Positions 1-5,470 of a stretch of 5,470 bases of DNA are shown in pieces. The notes below the pieces were generated by a model. The model had not been told where the DNA came from. It saw only the letters and a program-made list of their open reading frames with translations, and made no database searches. The position numbers and the translations under genes are program-made. Every line of letters begins with the position of its first letter. Within the stretch, counting starts at the first letter, position 1. The DNA lies in assembly GCA_018695965.1 (NCBI GenBank), contig JABHQB010000085.1, positions 1-5,470 on the forward strand, in the 5' to 3' direction. Source of the DNA: Flavobacteriales bacterium (lineage in GTDB: Bacteria > Bacteroidota > Bacteroidia > Flavobacteriales > BACL11).

Positions 1-318
1 AATAGTCCTGAAAATTGCATTTCCTTTTTTGACAGAAGTAGTATCGATTGTATTGCATACTTAAATAATAATAAATTAGAATCTACATCACAGATCAATC
101 AAATTATTAAAAACTGCATCTTTAACAAAACTGTATTTTACACTCCTATTTGGGAAGAAATTTACAAAAATGATAATGAAAGACAAGAAAGTTTTGATCA
201 AGCTATTAAGCTAGATAAACATCTGAAAGATAGTTACATAAAATTTGGATATACTATTATTGAAATACCTAAATTAAGTGTGGAAGACAGGGTGAATTTT
301 ATCCTCTCTAAAATATGA
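1..318 (+). CDS. Predicted ATPase, AAA_28 / NadR-Ttd14-like P-loop family (C-terminal part only)
   Basis: This frame is open from the first base to a TGA at 316-318 and gives 105 residues. The start and the Walker A loop lie upstream of the window. The visible part matches the C-terminal half of the AAA_28 predicted ATPases (COG3911 type). FFDRSSIDCIAYL at residues 9-21 corresponds to the family's FxDRGxxDxxAYL segment. It is followed by PIWEEIY (49-55), NDNERQES (57-64), a helix with LDKHLKDSY (71-79), and GYTIIEIPKLSVEDRVNFIL (83-102), the usual ending of these proteins. Family members are small cytoplasmic P-loop proteins of about 180 residues, mostly of unknown substrate, related to the kinase domain of NadR. 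The DRG motif reads DRS here. No terminator hairpin is seen after the stop, and the peroxiredoxin starts 59 bp downstream on the same strand. The family call is by recognised motif pattern; the biochemical role is unknown. Confidence 0.8.
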   Translation, partial: NSPENCISFFDRSSIDCIAYLNNNKLESTSQINQIIKNCIFNKTVFYTPIWEEIYKNDNERQESFDQAIKLDKHLKDSYIKFGYTIIEIPKLSVEDRVNFILSKI

Positions 319-336
319 TGTGTATTTAATTTCTTG

Positions 337-344
337 TATTATTG
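337..344 (+). promoter_or_regulatory. Possible -7 promoter box for the peroxiredoxin gene
   Basis: TATTATTG matches the Bacteroidota -7 consensus TAnnTTTG at all but one fixed position. It lies 33 bp before the peroxiredoxin ATG, which would give a leader of roughly 25-30 nt. No TTG or TTTG stands about 19-20 bp further upstream, so the -33 element is missing or degenerate. In DNA this AT-rich such a match could arise by chance. Confidence 0.3.
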
Positions 345-377
345 CAATCAAATTTTTAATTAAAAAAATATAAAATA

Positions 378-1010
378 ATGTCAGTATTAGTAGGTAAAAA
401 AGCTCCATCATTTTCAGCACAAGCTGTGGTAAATGGTAACGAATTTGTAAAAGGATATTCATTAGATCAGTTTATAGGAGAGAAACCAGTTGTGTTTTTC
501 TTCTATCCAAAAGATTTCACATTTGTTTGTCCTACAGAATTATTTGCATTCCAAGAAAAATTATCTGAATTTGAAGATAAAGGATGTGCTGTAGTTGCTT
601 GTTCAACAGATACAGAACAATCTCATTGGGGATGGTTACAAATGCCAAAAGCAGAAGGAGGTATTAAAGGAATTACTTACCCGATTGTAGCGGATACAGA
701 TAAAACTATTTCCGCGAATTTCGGTGTACTTGCTGGAGATTATGAATTAGATGAAAATGACAACTTAACAGCCAACGGACCAATGATTGCTTTTAGAGGA
801 CTCTTCTTAATCGACAAAGAAGGAACAGTACAACATCAAGTTATAAACAACTTCCCTTTAGGAAGAAGTATTGATGAAACACTGAGAATGGTTGACGCAT
901 TACAACATTTTGAAGAGCATGGTGAAGTTTGTCCAGCAAATTGGAGCAAAGGAAAAGATTCAATGAAAGAAGATCATGATGCAGTTGCTGAATATTTAGC
1001 AAAACACTAA
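378..1010 (+). CDS. Typical 2-Cys peroxiredoxin (AhpC/TSA family, Prx1-like)
   Basis: This 210-residue cytoplasmic thiol peroxidase should reduce hydrogen peroxide, organic peroxides and possibly peroxynitrite, with electrons from thioredoxin or an AhpF-like reductase. The peroxidatic cysteine is C51 in YPKDFTFVCPTE, with the catalytic P44 and T48 just before it and the active-site arginine at R140 (AFRGLFLID). The resolving cysteine is C185 in EVCPANW, as expected for an obligate homodimer forming intersubunit disulfides. The chain is 10-20 residues longer than E. coli AhpC. Part of the excess is an acidic/polar insert at about 122-133 just before GPMIAFRG. A GGIKG segment (94-98) sits where Prx1 proteins carry GGLG, and the C-terminal tail has EYL (205-207) near the usual YF position. 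The ATG at 378 follows an A-rich leader without a Shine-Dalgarno site, normal for this phylum. A strong terminator follows the stop, so the gene is probably transcribed alone or with the upstream ATPase. No reductase gene is adjacent. A subfamily symbol (tsaA versus ahpC) cannot be assigned safely. Confidence 0.96.
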   Translation: MSVLVGKKAPSFSAQAVVNGNEFVKGYSLDQFIGEKPVVFFFYPKDFTFVCPTELFAFQEKLSEFEDKGCAVVACSTDTEQSHWGWLQMPKAEGGIKGITYPIVADTDKTISANFGVLAGDYELDENDNLTANGPMIAFRGLFLIDKEGTVQHQVINNFPLGRSIDETLRMVDALQHFEEHGEVCPANWSKGKDSMKEDHDAVAEYLAKH

Positions 1011-1029
1011 ATAGAATAAACTAACATTT

Positions 1030-1067
1030 AAAACCCTACTCTTTATTGAGTGGGGTTTTTTATTTTT
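1030..1067 (+). terminator. Rho-independent terminator after the peroxiredoxin gene
   Basis: AAAACCCTACTC (1030-1041) pairs with 1048-1059 across a six-base loop, TTTATT (1042-1047). All twelve pairs form, one of them a T-G wobble (1037 with 1052), and the core is CCC/GGG. A T-rich run (1056-1067, interrupted only by A1062) follows at once, which is the intrinsic-terminator pattern for plus-strand transcription. The stem begins 19 bp after the peroxiredoxin stop codon. The T-run overlaps the likely promoter box of the next gene. Confidence 0.88.
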
Positions 1068-1068
1068 G
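1061..1068 (+). promoter_or_regulatory. Likely -7 promoter box of the DUF4442 gene
   Basis: TATTTTTG is an exact match to the Bacteroidota sigma-70 -7 consensus TAnnTTTG, and it ends only four bases before the ATG at 1073. Transcription would be expected to begin at or within a few bases of the start codon, giving a leaderless or nearly leaderless mRNA. The closest upstream TTG (1046-1048) is only 12 bp away, shorter than the usual spacing of about 19 bp, so no good -33 element is seen. The same bases form part of the preceding terminator's T-tract, so the match could be partly fortuitous. Confidence 0.5.
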
Positions 1069-1072
1069 CAGC

Positions 1073-1552
1073 ATGAAAACATCAAGATTTTTACTAAAAT
1101 TTGTTCTGAATATTTTCCCTCCTCTTCTTTTTAACAGGATTGTTTTAAAAGAAATTTCGAATGACTTTTTAGAGATGAAAGTTATTGTAAGAAGAACTCT
1201 TTTTAACATGAATTTTCATAAAACTATTTTTGGAGGTAGTATCTTTTCAGCATGCGACCCCTATTTTCCAACAATGTATTACCATATTTTTGCTAATAAA
1301 AATAGAAAATTAATTATTTGGTTAAAATCTGCTGAAATACAATACTTAAAACCTGCAGATAGTTCATTAAAACTACATTTCCAAATTACTGAAGAAGATG
1401 TAATGGAAGTGGAGAGAAATCTGAATGAAAAAGGTAAATATGAGATTTGGCATACAGTAGAAGCTATCAATAAAAAAGAGGATATTTGCGCAAGAGCAAA
1501 AATGCTGGTTTATTTAAGAGATGATGACAAGAAGAAAAAATTAGGGTTTTAA
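1073..1552 (+). CDS. DUF4442 domain protein (hotdog-fold, thioesterase-like)
   Basis: The product is 159 residues and looks like a DUF4442 protein, a family assigned to the hotdog-fold thioesterase/dehydratase superfamily. The diagnostic stretch is NFHKTIFGGSIFSACDPYF at residues 47-65, the family's N-x(3)-T-x-FGG-x(5)-(A/C)-DP signature. Beta-strand-rich segments follow (IIWLKSAEIQYLKP, 81-94, and YEIWHTVEAIN, 123-133) and then a conserved ARAKMLVYLR ending (140-149). The first 25 residues are hydrophobic and basic (FLLKFVLNIFPPLLFNRIV) but carry no cleavage motif; I read them as an amphipathic helix rather than a secretion signal. The tail is charged (DDDKKKK). Substrate and reaction are unknown; an acyl-CoA or acyl-ACP thioesterase role is only a family-level inference. 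I chose ATG 1073 because the frame extends upstream only to a TTG at 1046 that lies inside the terminator hairpin. The stop overlaps the ispF stop on the other strand. Confidence 0.85.
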   Translation: MKTSRFLLKFVLNIFPPLLFNRIVLKEISNDFLEMKVIVRRTLFNMNFHKTIFGGSIFSACDPYFPTMYYHIFANKNRKLIIWLKSAEIQYLKPADSSLKLHFQITEEDVMEVERNLNEKGKYEIWHTVEAINKKEDICARAKMLVYLRDDDKKKKLGF

Positions 1553-2028
1553 TCCTTCTGAATTAATACAGTAGCATAAGCGGACACTCCTTCTTCTCTA
1601 CCTACAAAACTTAATCTTTCAGTAGTAGTTGCTTTTATTGATATATCTTCTGAATCAATATTCATACATGATGCAAGTACTTTCTGCATTTCTGGAATAT
1701 ACGGACCTATTTTTGGTTTTTGCAAGCAAACAGTAGAATCAATATTCCCGATAGAATATCCTCTTTCTGAAATCATCTTTACAACTTCTTTTAATAAAAT
1801 TTTACTATCAATTCCTTTAAATTCTTCTGAGCTATCTGGGAAGTGCTTCCCTATATCTCCTAAATTAGCAGAACCTAAAAGCGCATCACAAATAGCATGA
1901 ATTAATACATCTGCATCAGAATGACCTAATCCTCCTTTTGTATGAGGGACTTTTATTCCCCCTAACCAAAAGTCTAATCCATCTTTTAATTGATGAACAT
2001 CAAAACCAAAACCTACTTTAATTTTCAT
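1549..2028 (-). CDS. ispF: 2-C-methyl-D-erythritol 2,4-cyclodiphosphate synthase
   Basis: IspF converts 4-diphosphocytidyl-2-C-methyl-D-erythritol 2-phosphate to 2-C-methyl-D-erythritol 2,4-cyclodiphosphate with release of CMP. This is a step of the cytoplasmic MEP pathway to IPP and DMAPP. The 159-residue length equals that of E. coli IspF. The divalent-metal ligands are present: D10 and H12 in GFGFDVH, and H44 in HSDADVLIHAICDALLG (36-52). The substrate-binding segments are also present: GDIGKHFPD (57-65), FKGIDS (70-75), QKPKIGPYIPEM (103-114) and the signature KATTTERLSFVGREEG (132-147). The enzyme works as a homotrimer with active sites between subunits. The ATG shares one base with the porV stop (TAATG), so the gene is probably read from the porV transcript and coupled to its translation. 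No other MEP gene lies in the window. Its stop overlaps that of the convergent DUF4442 gene. Confidence 0.98.
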   Translation of the reverse strand: MKIKVGFGFDVHQLKDGLDFWLGGIKVPHTKGGLGHSDADVLIHAICDALLGSANLGDIGKHFPDSSEEFKGIDSKILLKEVVKMISERGYSIGNIDSTVCLQKPKIGPYIPEMQKVLASCMNIDSEDISIKATTTERLSFVGREEGVSAYATVLIQKD

Positions 2029-3230
2029 TAGCTACCCATTGCTCCTAAATCAAATACTAAAGTAAACCTCATAGTATTTGCAAGAGGATTAGTTCCTCCA
2101 ATATTACTTGTGCTAATCAGATATGAAAAATCAAGAGCAAATACATTGTACTTTACTCCAGAACCAAAAGTTAAATATTTTCTACCTCCCTTAGTATCGT
2201 GTTCATGAAAGTAACCTGCTCTTAATGCAAATTGGTTTGCATACCAATATTCCAATCCAGCTGAAATATTTATCTCTCTCATTTCCTCTCTGAAAACACT
2301 CCCCGAAACTGGATTCCCATTTTCATCAATTTCTCCAGGTGCATCTCCAAAAGATTGAAACATACCTTCTACAACAGCAACATTCGGATCTTTACCTGCA
2401 ATCATCTCTCCATCATTATTATATAAAGGAGGTGATGGAACTAATAATTTATTTAGATCAAATGACAATGAGATCTTATTATAATCATCCATTTTCGTAG
2501 TTAAATCGGTTCCTAATCTTAAATTAATTGGAATAAAATCTCTAGTAATTGTCTCTGTATATGAAATCTTGTTACCAATATTAGAGATATTCATACCAAA
2601 AGATAAATCTGATTTTTTATTTGCAATAGAAATTGGTTTAGTATAGAAAGTAGAAACATCTGTAGCAATAGATTGACCTGCAACAGTTTCTGTACCACCT
2701 GCAGATTGCCCACCTGTTAAATTAGAATAAATATATCTACCTGATATTGCAAGAGAAAAATTCCTAGATAATTTCCTAGAATAAGCAGATCCTATAGCCA
2801 TTTCATTAGGTTTATACTGCCCTATTACATTTCCGGAAATATCAGTGAATGTAATATCACCTAAAGAAAAATACCTTAACTCATATCCAATTGCTTCATT
2901 CTCATTTAATTTGTAATAACCACCAATATACTGAAGATTAATATCTGGAACTAACTCTCTTAACCAAGGAACAATAGAAACAGAAATTCCGATATCATCT
3001 CTTGTAAAAGAAAGTTTTGCAGGATTCCAATGCATTGAAGATGCATCTGGTGTAGTTGCAACTCCAACATCACCCATTGCTCCAGATCTAGAATCTGGAG
3101 AAATAAGCAAAAATGGAACCGCTGTTGTAATAGTATTTAGATTTCCACCCAATACTTCATCATAATTAATCTGAGCTTTCATTTGAAAAACAGATGAGAT
3201 GGAAAGGAATAATAATAAACTCTTCTTCAT
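2028..3230 (-). CDS. porV: PorV (LptO), type IX secretion outer-membrane beta-barrel protein
   Basis: PorV is a FadL-like outer-membrane beta-barrel of the T9SS. It binds the C-terminal domain of substrates leaving the SprA/Sov translocon and delivers them to the PorU sortase (known from Porphyromonas and Flavobacterium work). The 400-residue product has an N-terminal signal peptide: K2 K3, a hydrophobic core to about residue 15, and probable cleavage after A19 or Q20. The family hallmark follows at about 28-75: GGNLNTITTAVPFLLISPDS, then GAMGDVGVATTPDASSMHWN and PAKLSF. The C-terminal barrel signature is also typical: RKYLTFGSGVKYNVFALDFS (350-369), then NPLANTMRFTLVFDL (382-396), a last strand with alternating hydrophobics. 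The porU stop lies 55 bp upstream on the same strand, and ispF overlaps the stop by one base. The ATG is supported by the signal peptide and by a -7-like box upstream. Confidence 0.96.
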   Translation of the reverse strand: MKKSLLLFLSISSVFQMKAQINYDEVLGGNLNTITTAVPFLLISPDSRSGAMGDVGVATTPDASSMHWNPAKLSFTRDDIGISVSIVPWLRELVPDINLQYIGGYYKLNENEAIGYELRYFSLGDITFTDISGNVIGQYKPNEMAIGSAYSRKLSRNFSLAISGRYIYSNLTGGQSAGGTETVAGQSIATDVSTFYTKPISIANKKSDLSFGMNISNIGNKISYTETITRDFIPINLRLGTDLTTKMDDYNKISLSFDLNKLLVPSPPLYNNDGEMIAGKDPNVAVVEGMFQSFGDAPGEIDENGNPVSGSVFREEMREINISAGLEYWYANQFALRAGYFHEHDTKGGRKYLTFGSGVKYNVFALDFSYLISTSNIGGTNPLANTMRFTLVFDLGAMGS

Positions 3231-3247
3231 TATAAATTGAATTTTGG

Positions 3248-3277
3248 CAAATATACTTGTTTTATATTGTTAGGTAA
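3248..3277 (-). promoter_or_regulatory. Likely promoter for porV-ispF in the porU-porV gap
   Basis: Read on the minus strand, TATATTTG (3255-3248) matches the Bacteroidota -7 consensus TAnnTTTG exactly. Nineteen bases upstream is TTA (3277-3275), one base off the -33 core TTG, at the expected spacing. The -7 box ends 17 bp before the porV ATG, which predicts a leader of about 10-13 nt. This would allow transcription of porV and ispF independently of porU. Confidence 0.55.
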
Positions 3278-3285
3278 CGTGAAAT

Positions 3286-5470
3286 TTATTTCAATATTAC
3301 TAATTTCTCTAATTTTTCAATAAATTCTCCGTTCATATCTTTTACTTTTAGTTTATAGATATAGGTACCCCTAGCTATATTATCCTGAAAATCATCTCTT
3401 CCGTCCCATGAAATTGGACCTACCCTAAATCCTGTATTAGATTGTAATGAATTAATTGTTTTAACTAATTTACCCGAAACTGTAAAAATCTGTATCTGAA
3501 CTTCTAAATTTTGATTTGGACGATTATGCTCAAAGTAAAATGAAGTATTAGTAGTAAATGGATTCGGATAATTTAGCAAATGTTCAATCACGAAATCTTC
3601 TGTTTCTGCAACAACAAATTCTAAAGTTGCCTCTGAAGAATTATTATGTACATCCCAAACCTTAAAGTCGATAGTGTGTAATCCAGGATCCATTTCATTT
3701 AACAAATATTCAACTTTTCCTTTCTGATAATTATCTAATTCAGCTTCATAATAATCGTTTAGTATTATTTTATTGGAAGTTTCTCCATCAAGAGTAATTG
3801 TAATATCATGACCAATTCCGTTGCCTACAGTATTTATTCCAGATGAATCTTCAACAAAAGCCAGAAATACAGGAGTTGAGTTTGTAATACTACCAGAAAC
3901 AAATTGTTTATCATTCATATAAAGTTGAATTGACGGCCCCATGTCATCAGGGGTAATGTCAGAAGAAACTCCTCCAACAATAAAACTCTCATTCCATCCG
4001 CTTGCATCAGTATTCTGTACGCTTTCTGCAGCATAATATGAAATCCTTCCAAAATCAAGATTATAATCAATATCTTTCGGAACAATAAAAGTAAAAGTAA
4101 AGACTCCATTTGTAACAGATGATTTTCCTTTATAAATAATATTGTCTTGTTTCTTATAAGGCATAGGAGTAGAAGATTGTTGACCTTGAGTAGTTGCAGT
4201 AAACTCCTTATCAAAAACTATAATATCAATCTCTCCATTAAAACTACTTACTTTTACAGAGTCCTCATCTATTATCTCTCCTTCAAAAGTAACTTTTGCA
4301 AGTGCAGATAAAGTATCCGGAATGATTGTAGTCTTCACTCCATAATCAGGATAAGCCAAATACATCATTGGATCTCCAAGTAAGGTAAATTTCTTGCTAT
4401 TAATTGATGTTCCGCTAAGTGCTTTTGTTTGCAGGAGAACATCTCCTAAATTAGGATAGTTCCCATTTGTTTTCTCAAATAAAGAATTTATAAAATTGGT
4501 ATTTAAATTATAATTCAGATGAGAATATACGTATCTGGTTGTTGTAAGAAGAGCTACCCCACCACCATCTGGAGATAAAATAATATGTTCTCCTCCAGAA
4601 GTAAGCTCAGGATTATCTAATCTTCCAAATTCGCAAGTAGCAGTTACAAATAATGGTAATTTATCATAGTTCTCCCAATCTTTAATTTGATCTATATCTA
4701 TAATTCTTTCTGATGTAAGTCCTGACTCACCACCATGACCAGTATAATTTACTATTAAAGCTCCTTTATCTATCCTTCTGTTTATAGCATCTCTACATCC
4801 CTCACTTCTAGGTCCTGCAGGAGTAGATTCTTGATTAAAAATATCTAAATAGAGTTTGTCAAAATTGTAATTATCGTAATTATCATCAATTATATTACAC
4901 AAATTATCTGATTGTTCCATATGAATATTTGCGTCAGTATCATCTCCATCATCTGCAATAAATGCAGCGTAATTTCTCCAACTACCCATAGATTCCCTAT
5001 CATGATAATGAATAACCTTATTTACCATATCATTTGCTTCCTGTAGTGTTTTTGCTGGTAATCTTCCGATCCCAATATCAACTAGATCATTATTTAATTC
5101 TCCTTCATTATTATCTAAATAACCAAAATAATCATCTGTAGAATACGTATCTAAAGGACCTAAGGAATTATTGGATTGATACGTAATTACAAAATTTGTA
5201 TTATTTGGAATTCTATCTTTTGGGTCGTAAGAAGCGTCACCTATAATTAATAAATACTTAAACATAGGATCTGGTAAATCATACAGATATTTACAATAAT
5301 CTCTGATAGCAGAGATATCTTGTTTTCCAGAAGAAAATTCATTAAATACTTGTTGTGGAGTTACAACTTTACATTTACTACCATCTTTCTGAAAATGGAA
5401 ATCTGCAAGAGCTTGTGCTGAAGACAGGAAATTCGGATGAGACACAATTAACATCTCAACATCTACATCT
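3286..5470 (-). CDS. porU: PorU, type IX secretion system sortase (C25 peptidase); 5' end outside the window
   Basis: PorU is the cell-surface cysteine protease of the T9SS. It cuts off substrate C-terminal domains and, in P. gingivalis, joins the new C-terminus to A-LPS, working with PorV, PorQ and PorZ. The frame stays open to the window edge, with five more codons (DVDVE) before the Met at 5454-5452, so that Met is internal. Numbering from it, 722 residues are visible; full-length family members are well over 1,000. A gingipain-type C25 domain spans about 1-370, with LIIGDASYDPKD (69-80), STDDYFGYLD (105-114), GIGRLPA (128-134), catalytic His240 in NYTGHGGESG, catalytic Cys274 in TATCEFGRLDNPE, and LLGDPMMYLAYP (358-369). 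Beta-rich Ig-like regions follow, including SSGINTVGNGIGHDITITLD (537-556) and GLHTIDFKVWDVHNNSS (591-607). A T9SS sorting-type C-terminal domain covers about 626-722: LLNYPNPFTTNTSFYF, then SWDGRDD and ARGTYIYKLK. Catalytic residues are intact and no frameshift is seen. porV follows 55 bp downstream. Confidence 0.96.
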   Translation of the reverse strand, partial: DVDVEMLIVSHPNFLSSAQALADFHFQKDGSKCKVVTPQQVFNEFSSGKQDISAIRDYCKYLYDLPDPMFKYLLIIGDASYDPKDRIPNNTNFVITYQSNNSLGPLDTYSTDDYFGYLDNNEGELNNDLVDIGIGRLPAKTLQEANDMVNKVIHYHDRESMGSWRNYAAFIADDGDDTDANIHMEQSDNLCNIIDDNYDNYNFDKLYLDIFNQESTPAGPRSEGCRDAINRRIDKGALIVNYTGHGGESGLTSERIIDIDQIKDWENYDKLPLFVTATCEFGRLDNPELTSGGEHIILSPDGGGVALLTTTRYVYSHLNYNLNTNFINSLFEKTNGNYPNLGDVLLQTKALSGTSINSKKFTLLGDPMMYLAYPDYGVKTTIIPDTLSALAKVTFEGEIIDEDSVKVSSFNGEIDIIVFDKEFTATTQGQQSSTPMPYKKQDNIIYKGKSSVTNGVFTFTFIVPKDIDYNLDFGRISYYAAESVQNTDASGWNESFIVGGVSSDITPDDMGPSIQLYMNDKQFVSGSITNSTPVFLAFVEDSSGINTVGNGIGHDITITLDGETSNKIILNDYYEAELDNYQKGKVEYLLNEMDPGLHTIDFKVWDVHNNSSEATLEFVVAETEDFVIEHLLNYPNPFTTNTSFYFEHNRPNQNLEVQIQIFTVSGKLVKTINSLQSNTGFRVGPISWDGRDDFQDNIARGTYIYKLKVKDMNGEFIEKLEKLVILK

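Noticed and set aside
274..462. Minus-strand 62-codon open frame
   Set aside because: It overlaps the ATPase end and the peroxiredoxin start, and its product is a low-complexity Leu/Ile-rich string typical of reversed AT-rich DNA.
1046..1072. TTG start adding nine residues to the DUF4442 protein
   Set aside because: The TTG and following codons lie in the loop, 3' arm and T-tract of the terminator. ATG 1073 gives a family-like N-terminus directly after a TAnnTTTG box.
1279..1470. Minus-strand 63-codon open frame
   Set aside because: It lies entirely inside the DUF4442 gene on the other strand and shows no recognisable motif.
1543..1556. AGGGTTTTAATCCT at the convergent junction as a bidirectional terminator
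   Set aside because: The stem would be only about three to four pairs with no T-run after it, too weak to call.
3280..3293. Short inverted repeat TGAAAT-TT-ATTTCA at the end of porU as a terminator
   Set aside because: It has only six AT-rich pairs with a two-base loop, includes the stop codon, and has no proper T-tract on the minus strand.
3915..4214. Minus-strand 99-codon open frame within porU
   Set aside because: It is an out-of-frame reading of porU with a Leu/Ile-rich composition. The porU frame across it is intact and conserved, so there is no sign of a frameshift or nested gene.
5452..5454. ATG as the start of PorU
   Set aside because: The frame is open upstream to the window edge (DVDVE), the residues around it are conserved C25-domain sequence, and the signal peptide and N-terminal region of PorU are absent. 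The gene is truncated by the window.
1..5470. Search for CRISPR repeats, tRNA genes, transposases, phage or toxin-antitoxin genes
   Set aside because: No spaced direct repeats, cloverleaf sequences, terminal inverted repeats or matching protein motifs were found. All space is accounted for by six genes and short gaps of 62 bp or less.

Overview
The window reads as chromosomal DNA from a member of the Bacteroidota, most likely a flavobacterium-like organism. Four things point there. It is strongly AT-rich. It carries PorU and PorV, components of the type IX secretion system (T9SS), which is essentially confined to this phylum. Start codons have A-rich leaders rather than clear Shine-Dalgarno sites. 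Two gene starts are preceded by TAnnTTTG, the Bacteroidota -7 promoter element. The genus cannot be resolved from this sequence.

Layout. Positions 1-318 (+) hold the 3' end of a predicted nucleotide-binding ATPase of the AAA_28 / NadR-like type. Positions 378-1010 (+) hold a typical 2-Cys peroxiredoxin, followed by a clear intrinsic terminator at 1030-1067. The U-tract of that terminator is also the likely -7 promoter box of the next gene, a DUF4442 hotdog-fold protein at 1073-1552 (+). That gene converges with the minus-strand block, and the two stop codons share one TTAA palindrome at 1549-1552. The rest of the window is a minus-strand cluster, in transcription order porU (5' end outside the window, ends at 3286), porV (3230-2028) and ispF (2028-1549).

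How the genes work together. PorU is the T9SS cell-surface sortase and PorV is the outer-membrane beta-barrel that carries substrates to it. In Porphyromonas gingivalis both belong to the attachment complex that removes C-terminal signal domains from exported proteins and anchors the proteins at the surface. ispF encodes a cytoplasmic isoprenoid (MEP pathway) enzyme. It is joined to porV by a one-base TAATG overlap, so it is probably translationally coupled although its function looks unrelated. A promoter-like element in the 55-bp porU-porV gap could let porV-ispF be expressed apart from porU. The plus-strand genes look like independent housekeeping or stress units.

No RNA genes, CRISPR arrays, insertion sequences, phage genes or defence genes are visible. 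I found no convincing undescribed multigene system. The most unusual points are the very tight arrangements: the terminator/promoter fusion, the shared convergent stop codons, and the porV-ispF overlap.
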